The notes under the pieces were generated by a model. That model was given only the letters and a program-made list of their open reading frames with translations, had not been told where the DNA came from and did no database searches. From Actinomycetota bacterium (GTDB taxonomy: Bacteria; Actinomycetota; Actinomycetes; Mycobacteriales; HKI-0501), in contig JAVEDU010000015.1 of assembly GCA_030840805.1 (NCBI GenBank), forward strand, positions 1 through 59,045: a stretch of DNA of 59,045 bases, given 5' to 3'. Each line of letters opens with the position of its first letter. Within the stretch, counting starts at the first letter, position 1. The position numbers and the translations under genes are program-made. Positions 54,573 to 59,045 of the stretch are shown here, one piece after another.

Positions 54573-54998
54573 TCAGCTGCCGCTGGCGAGGACCGCCCAC
54601 ACGGACTGGCCGCCGAAGGTGGGCTCCACGCCCCAGCGGGCGGCGAGCGCGGCGACGATCGTGAGTCCGCGGCCGGAGACGGCGTCGGTGTCCGCGGCGA
54701 TGACCTGGGGCCGATGGCCGTTGGTGCTGCCGCCGTCGGTGACCCGCAGGACGACCTCGCGCGCGGCGACCTCCCACGCGACCCGGACCACCCCGCCCGG
54801 GAGCGGCCGGGCGTGCCGGACCGAGTTGCCGACGAGTTCGGAGAGCAGCAGCTCGGCGTCACCGGCCAGGGAGTCCTCGACTCGGCGGGCGTTCATGTCC
54901 CGGCTCAGGTGGTGCCGGGCCACGGACGCACTGCGCGGGTCGTGCGGCACGACGACGGAGCTCGCGTCGCGCTCGGTCAGTGCATCCACGGTGTCCAC
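54573..54998 (-). CDS. RsbW-like anti-sigma factor/ATP-binding protein (GHKL)
   Basis: This 141-residue single-domain HATPase_c protein has the N box ELLLSELVGNSVRHA, the G1 box LRVTDGGSTNG and SGRGLTIVAALAARWGV as the G2 region. Such stand-alone GHKL proteins in actinomycetes phosphorylate anti-sigma antagonists or bind sigma factors. No antagonist or sigma gene is adjacent, so the partner is unknown. GTG 54998 has AAGGGG directly before it; a second GTG nine bases on is possible. The 231-bp region upstream to the kinase gene carries the promoter and a tandem repeat. Confidence 0.88.
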   Translation of the reverse strand: MDTVDALTERDASSVVVPHDPRSASVARHHLSRDMNARRVEDSLAGDAELLLSELVGNSVRHARPLPGGVVRVAWEVAAREVVLRVTDGGSTNGHRPQVIAADTDAVSGRGLTIVAALAARWGVEPTFGGQSVWAVLASGS

Positions 54999-55193
54999 CC
55001 CCTTTGCCGCGTGAAGCCGTTACGTAATGTTGTTCCCTCGACTACTCACTGCGAAACCCGTTCTACTGTGGGAACGCACCACGAGCCGTCACATGACACG
55101 ATTCCGTGTAAAAGTTGCGGATGCAAGTGTCGGGTATCGGTCGATTGAGCCCACAGAGGCCCCTGCCGTCACCACAGCCGCATCGGTCCCACC

Positions 55194-55244
55194 GGTGACG
55201 GGGTCACATCGGTTACGGGGTCACCTCGGTTACGGGGTCACCTC
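55194..55244. repeat. Three 17-bp tandem repeats at the 3' end of the histidine kinase gene
   Basis: Units 55194-55210, 55211-55227 and 55228-55244 share the form GGTNACGGGGTCACNTC; units 2 and 3 are identical. Each contains an imperfect GGTnAC-GGG-GTCACC palindrome. The third unit supplies the last codons and the TAA of the kinase gene. The rest of the gap (54999-55193) is relatively AT-rich and contains TTACGTAA at about 55020; no gene is seen. Confidence 0.8.
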
Positions 55245-56756
55245 GGCCCGGGGCAGCCGCACCTCGACCACCGTCCCGCCGCCGGGCCGCGGCCGGAGCG
55301 CGACCCAGCCGTTCTGCCGGTCGATCAGCCGCCGGACGATGTACAGGCCCAGCCCGACACCGCCGAACCGCCGCTGGTCGCCGATCTCCGCCTGCCAGAA
55401 CCGGTCGAACACCCGCTCGACGTCGTCCGGCGGTACCCCGATCCCCCGGTCCTCGACCCGGAACACCACGGTCGTCGCGTCGTGGCCACCGGTGACGGTG
55501 ATCTCGCCGCCGTCCGGCGAGTACTTGGCCGCGTTCGCCACCAGCTCCGCCAGCACGGTGCCCATGCTGACCCGGTCACCCCGCGCGGGCGGCAGCCCCG
55601 CCGGCAGCCGGACGACGAGCCGATGCAGGGGCGAGGCGTCGAGCAGACCGGCCGTGGCCTCCCGTGCCGCCTCCGCCAGGTCGAACGAGCAGGGGACGAC
55701 CCGGACCGCGGCCTCGGTCGGCTTTGCCCCGAGCAGCAGCCGGTCGACCAGGTCGGCGAGCTGGGTGCTGCGCTGCTGGATCACCCGCACGGCGTCGAGC
55801 CGGGCCGCCGGGTCGAGGTCCGACCAGCGGTCGAGCAGGGTGTCCGCGTACCCCTTCACCACGGTGACCGGCGTCCTCAGCTCATGGCTCGTCGTGGCGA
55901 GGAAGAGGTCCTTCGCCTCCTCGTCGAGCTTGGGTCGGGTGACGTCCCGGAACGTCACCACGCGCTCACCCGAGCCCCCCAGCGTCGAGCACAGGATCTG
56001 GATCCACCGCCCCGAGTCCAGCCGGTGGTCGAACACCTGACCCGGTTCCGGGACGGGGAACGGCGGTCGCCGGTGCAGCACCGCCTCCCGCGGCAGGCCG
56101 GTGAGCTGGCGGGCCGACCGGTTCCACGAGCGGACCGTCCCGTCGCTGCCCACCACCGCGAGACCGTCCGCGATCGAGGCGGCCACCGTCGAGGCGTGTC
56201 CGTCCACCGTGTCCCGCGCCGGCATGCCCGGCGGCTCGGCCGTGACCGACCCGGCCGCGCCCTCGATCAGAACCCCGCACGCCGACGCGATGAGCTCCAG
56301 CACCGCCCGGCGGACGTCGTCCATCACCGGCTCCGCCTCCCGGTACAGCACGTACAGCGCGCCGACGGTCCGTCCGGTCGCGGTCGCCCGCGCGAGGAAC
56401 GCGCTCTGCAGCCCGCGGGACACGACATCGGCGCGGACGCTCGGACCGGTCGCGTCGATCGGGAACACGTCCGACCGGCGCCCGCCGGCCATCAGCTCCG
56501 CGATCGCCGTGCCCTCCCACGGGTAGTGGCGACCCTGCATCCACTCGCAGGCGGAGCTGGTCACGATCATCCGGGCACCGTCGGACTCCACCACGCCGAA
56601 GCAGGCCCCCGCGCCGCCGCCGAACGCCTCCGCCGACGCGACCAGCCGGTCCAGCAGCGACCTGCGCCCCGCACCGTCGTTGAACTCGTCCAGCATCGAA
56701 CGCAGGAGATCCAGCACCATGACCTGGTCCAGCTGGACCCCCGCCGCGCCGTTCAC
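55230..56756 (-). CDS. Orphan sensor histidine kinase (GAF-PAS-HisKA-HATPase)
   Basis: This 508-residue soluble kinase has a GAF domain (residues ~15-170), a PAS domain (~185-275, DGLAVVGSDGTVRSWNRSARQLTGLPRE), the phospho-acceptor His291 in TTSHELRTPVTVVKGYADTLLDRW, and an ATPase domain with the N box ELVANAAKYSPDG, VEDRGIGVPPDDVERVFDRFW and GLGLYIVRRLIDRQNG. No TM segment is present, so it senses an intracellular cue. GTG 56756 overlaps the GDPD stop by four bases, placing it in an operon with GDPD. No response regulator gene is in the window. Confidence 0.93.
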   Translation of the reverse strand: MNGAAGVQLDQVMVLDLLRSMLDEFNDGAGRRSLLDRLVASAEAFGGGAGACFGVVESDGARMIVTSSACEWMQGRHYPWEGTAIAELMAGGRRSDVFPIDATGPSVRADVVSRGLQSAFLARATATGRTVGALYVLYREAEPVMDDVRRAVLELIASACGVLIEGAAGSVTAEPPGMPARDTVDGHASTVAASIADGLAVVGSDGTVRSWNRSARQLTGLPREAVLHRRPPFPVPEPGQVFDHRLDSGRWIQILCSTLGGSGERVVTFRDVTRPKLDEEAKDLFLATTSHELRTPVTVVKGYADTLLDRWSDLDPAARLDAVRVIQQRSTQLADLVDRLLLGAKPTEAAVRVVPCSFDLAEAAREATAGLLDASPLHRLVVRLPAGLPPARGDRVSMGTVLAELVANAAKYSPDGGEITVTGGHDATTVVFRVEDRGIGVPPDDVERVFDRFWQAEIGDQRRFGGVGLGLYIVRRLIDRQNGWVALRPRPGGGTVVEVRLPRAEVTP

Positions 56757-57568
56757 CGGCCCAGCGTACGGAGGACGAGCGCCGGGCGGTTGGTGATCAC
56801 CGCATCCACCCCGAGGGAGAGCACGAGGTCGATGTCCTCCGGTTCGTCCACCGTCCACACGTACACCGGGTAACCGCGGTCCTGGACCCGGCGGACGTAG
56901 CCCGGATGGGCCCGCAGGATGTGGACCCCCGGCCCGGCGACCGTCGCGCCGCGCGGCAGCGACCCGTCCCGCCGGACGACCGGCACACGCTCGAGCAGCT
57001 GCACGGTCGGCACGGCGGGCGCCAGCTCCCGGACGCGGCGTACCGCCAGCGAGGAGAACGACATCATCGTCACCCGGGCCTCCTCACGCCGGGGCGGGGT
57101 GGCGAACCCGAACCAGCGCAGCCGGTCCACCAGCGTCTGCTCGACCAGCGCGCCGTACCGCGTCGGGTGCTTGGTCTCGACCAGCAGCCGCACCGGGCGG
57201 TCCGCCGCCTCGATCAGCTCGAGCAGGGAGTCGAACCGGAGAACCTTGGCGCGAGACCGCCTGTCGTCGAGGAGCTGCTGCCGGATCAGCTCGTCGGCCG
57301 AGTCCGGCAGCCGCGGGTGCCAGGAGCCGAAATCGACCTCCTCCAGCGCGGCGAGGTCGAAGGTGCTCACCACGCCCCGCCCGTTCGAGGTCCGGTCGAT
57401 CCGCCGATCGTGCACACAGATCAGGTGCCCGTCCCGGGTCATCCGGACATCGCACTCGAGGGCATCTGCGCCCTCGGTGACCGCGCGCTCGTAAGCGACG
57501 ATCGTGTGCTCGGCCTCCAGATCGGAGGAGCCCCGATGGGCCACGACGAGGGGCCACTCGGTTGTCAC
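56753..57568 (-). CDS. Glycerophosphodiester phosphodiesterase
   Basis: This 271-residue GDPD enzyme hydrolyses glycerophosphodiesters to glycerol-3-phosphate and an alcohol. It has the catalytic VVAHRGSSDLEAEHTIVAYERAVTEGADALECDVRMTRDGHLICVHDRRIDRTSNG with both histidines and the Glu/Asp metal ligands, then LLVETKHP and YPVYVWTVDEPEDIDLVLSLGVDAVITNRP. No signal peptide is present, so it acts in the cytoplasm. Minus-strand TACCGT (57576-57581) ends seven bases before GTG 57568, indicating a leaderless start; a longer form from 57598 is possible. It is coupled to the histidine kinase gene. Confidence 0.94.
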   Translation of the reverse strand: MTTEWPLVVAHRGSSDLEAEHTIVAYERAVTEGADALECDVRMTRDGHLICVHDRRIDRTSNGRGVVSTFDLAALEEVDFGSWHPRLPDSADELIRQQLLDDRRSRAKVLRFDSLLELIEAADRPVRLLVETKHPTRYGALVEQTLVDRLRWFGFATPPRREEARVTMMSFSSLAVRRVRELAPAVPTVQLLERVPVVRRDGSLPRGATVAGPGVHILRAHPGYVRRVQDRGYPVYVWTVDEPEDIDLVLSLGVDAVITNRPALVLRTLGR

Positions 57569-57608
57569 ACCGGTAACGGTACGTCCCACAGGAAACACGG
57601 ACAGGTTC

Positions 57609-57944
57609 TTACAGGACTCGCGGTGCCCCGTCGCCTCCGGCCAGCGGCCTGCCCGCCGACTGCCACGCCTGCATGCCGCCGACGAGGTTCACCACCTCGT
57701 CGTAGCCCTGGGCCCGCAGGTACGCGGTCACCTGGGCGGACCGCCCGCCCATCCGGCACGTCACCACGACGGCCTGGTCCGCCGGTATCTCCGCCAGCCG
57801 CACCGGGACGTCCTGCATCGGAACGTGGACCGCGTTCGGCGCGTGGCCGGCGGCCCACTCGTCGTCCTCCCGCACATCGAGCAGGTACACCCCGGAATCG
57901 GGGACCTGGTCGACGGTCACGGACGGGATCTCGTGGGGGTTCAC
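57609..57944 (-). CDS. Single-domain rhodanese-like protein
   Basis: This 111-residue protein has IPSVTVDQVPDSGVYLLDVREDDEWAAGHAPNAVHVPM, the active-site loop VVTCRMGGRSAQ with Cys63, and YDEVVNLVGGMQAWQSAGRPL. It should transfer sulfane sulfur or act as a thiol-disulfide partner. GGAGGAGG precedes GTG 57944 by four bases. It sits between the GDPD and epimerase genes on the same strand without overlap; no metabolic link is evident. Confidence 0.92.
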   Translation of the reverse strand: MNPHEIPSVTVDQVPDSGVYLLDVREDDEWAAGHAPNAVHVPMQDVPVRLAEIPADQAVVVTCRMGGRSAQVTAYLRAQGYDEVVNLVGGMQAWQSAGRPLAGGDGAPRVL

Positions 57945-57976
57945 GTCGCCTCCTCCAGAGGTTCGGGCTGTGGTGC

Positions 57977-58954
57977 TCAGCCGACGTGCAGCGGGGCGCC
58001 GATGCGCTCGGCCACGTCGGCGATGGTGCGCGCCAGTCCGTCGGCGGGCGTGACCACCGGCTCGTACCCGAGCTCGCCGCGGATCACGTCCAGGACCGGG
58101 CGGCGCTGGAGCGGGTCGTTCTCCGGCAGGGGCTCGGACACCAGCTCGGAGCTGGAGCCGACGAGCTGGCGGATCGTCTCGGCGAGTTCCCGCATCGACA
58201 TCTCGTGCTCGGTGCCGCAGTTCATCGGCCCGGTCCGGCCCGAGTCGAGGAGCAGCAGGATGCCCGCGACGAGGTCGCTGACGTAGCAGATCGAGCGCGT
58301 CTGGCTGCCGTCGCCGTACAGCGTGATGGGCTCGCCGCGCAGGGCCTGGGCGATGAAGTTCGGGATCGCCCGGCCGTCGTCCGGGCGCATCCGCGGCCCG
58401 TACGTGTTGAAGATGCGGACGATGCCGGTGTCCACCCCGCGGAACCGGTGGTACGCCATCGTCAGCGCCTCGCCGTACCGCTTGGCCTCGTCGTACACCG
58501 AGCGGGGGCCGACCGGGTTGACGTTGCCCCAGTACGACTCCGGCTGGGGGTGGATCTGCGGGTCGCCGTACACCTCGGAGGTGGACGCGAACAGGAAGCG
58601 GGCGCCGTGGGCCTCGGCGAGCTCCAGGCAGTTCTGGGTGCCCTGCGAGCCGACCCGGAGGATCTCGATCGGGATGCGGGCGAAGTCCACCGGCGAGGCG
58701 GGCGACGCGAAGTGCAGGACCGCGTCGACGTGCCCCTCGACCGGCAGCTCCTCCGACACGTCGGCCTCGACCAGCGTGAACCGGGGCTCGTCGACGAGAT
58801 GGGCGACGTTGGCCGGGCTGCCGGTCACGTAGTTGTCGACCGCCACGACCTCGGCACCGCGCGCGAGGAGCGCGTCGACCAGATGACTTCCGACGAACCC
58901 GGTACCGCCGGTGACCACAATGCGGTGTCCTGCGCCGTACCGGTGTGTCGCCAC
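57977..58954 (-). CDS. UDP-glucuronate decarboxylase-like NAD-dependent epimerase
   Basis: This 325-residue extended SDR protein has the NAD loop VVTGGTGFVGSHLVDALL, FASPASPVDFARIPIEIL, the TSEVYGDP segment, the catalytic YDEAK (Tyr154, Lys158), RIFNTYGPRMRPDDGR, LYGDGSQTRSICYVSDLV. TSEVYGDP and QTRS-YVSDLV are typical of UDP-xylose synthase (UXS), so UDP-glucuronate to UDP-xylose is the best guess; other dTDP/UDP-sugar epimerases are possible. The GTG start has GAGGGCAGG upstream. No glycosyltransferase or UDP-glucose dehydrogenase gene is within reach. Confidence 0.9.
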   Translation of the reverse strand: MATHRYGAGHRIVVTGGTGFVGSHLVDALLARGAEVVAVDNYVTGSPANVAHLVDEPRFTLVEADVSEELPVEGHVDAVLHFASPASPVDFARIPIEILRVGSQGTQNCLELAEAHGARFLFASTSEVYGDPQIHPQPESYWGNVNPVGPRSVYDEAKRYGEALTMAYHRFRGVDTGIVRIFNTYGPRMRPDDGRAIPNFIAQALRGEPITLYGDGSQTRSICYVSDLVAGILLLLDSGRTGPMNCGTEHEMSMRELAETIRQLVGSSSELVSEPLPENDPLQRRPVLDVIRGELGYEPVVTPADGLARTIADVAERIGAPLHVG

Positions 58955-59045
58955 GCCTGCCCTCAGCTCCCGCCGACCACTGGGTCGGTCTCAGGCTACC
59001 CGGTCGGTACGGCGCCGGCGGGGGCTCGAGGCCATACCGCCGGCG

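Noticed and set aside
55114-55137. Sigma-B-like promoter GTTG-N14-GGGTAT on the plus strand
   Set aside because: It points into the 3' end of the minus-strand kinase gene with no plus-strand gene downstream; such short matches arise by chance.

Overview
The window is chromosomal DNA from a very GC-rich actinomycete. The evidence is GC-rich third codon positions, many GTG starts, the proteasome activator Bpa with its C-terminal GQYL, a GuaB1-type GMP reductase, an F420-type (LLM) oxidoreductase, and the families DUF1707, DUF2630, DUF5926 and AIM24. Several blocks recall Mycobacterium tuberculosis gene order from memory: accD-accA-fadE (like accD2-accA2-fadE12), glpD-TetR-AGPS-like flavoprotein (like Rv2249c-Rv2250c-Rv2251), and serS, zincin, phosphatase and pheA lying in one neighbourhood. 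I cannot assign a genus. No phage, transposase, CRISPR array, rRNA or tRNA gene was found.

Layout. 1-4.5 kb: acyl-CoA carboxylase beta (5' cut by the window edge), biotin-carrying alpha subunit and acyl-CoA dehydrogenase, a likely branched-chain acyl-CoA catabolic operon. 4.5-9.8 kb: secreted GH25-like protein, EamA exporter, release factor 3, MFS exporter, DUF2630. 9.8-18.2 kb: aldehyde dehydrogenase, quinone oxidoreductase, DUF1707, a MarR/VOC/YceI divergon, Bpa, HAD phosphatase, LLM oxidoreductase and two tandem VOC proteins. 18.2-26.7 kb: hypothetical and membrane proteins, a GT87-like mannosyltransferase, HAD phosphatase, serS, a cyclase-family hydrolase, a duplicated small membrane protein gene, guaB1. 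26.7-35 kb: racemase and pirin operon, HAD-IIA phosphatase, a decayed TipAL-type regulator, a PLP dehydratase, a minimal zincin and a heterodimeric ABC exporter. 35-40.7 kb: frameshifted NYN nuclease remnant, AIM24, histidine phosphatase, pheA, lipoprotein and two bPH2 membrane proteins. 40.7-47.7 kb: LacI-controlled ribose-type sugar ABC transporter, then larB-larC for the nickel-pincer cofactor. 47.7-59 kb: PAS protein, glpD-TetR, AGPS-like flavoprotein, Lys-rich miniprotein, arginine deiminase, DUF5926, RsbW-like kinase, histidine kinase, GDPD, rhodanese and a UXS-like epimerase.

Themes. Many genes carry a TANNNT box 6-8 nt before an ATG or GTG, the signature of leaderless mRNA; in two places divergent genes do this within 16-31 bp. 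Hairpin terminators close most convergent junctions. Two copies of a dispersed palindrome (15320-15377 and 26237-26294) sit between convergent genes and supply the stop codon of the minus-strand gene. Glycerophospholipid functions (GDPD, GlpD, AGPS-like) recur at 48-58 kb. I saw no convincing new multi-gene system; the most interesting signals are the palindrome, the decayed tandem duplication at 23.4-24.7 kb, the compact divergent promoters and the orphan operator next to a broken regulator.
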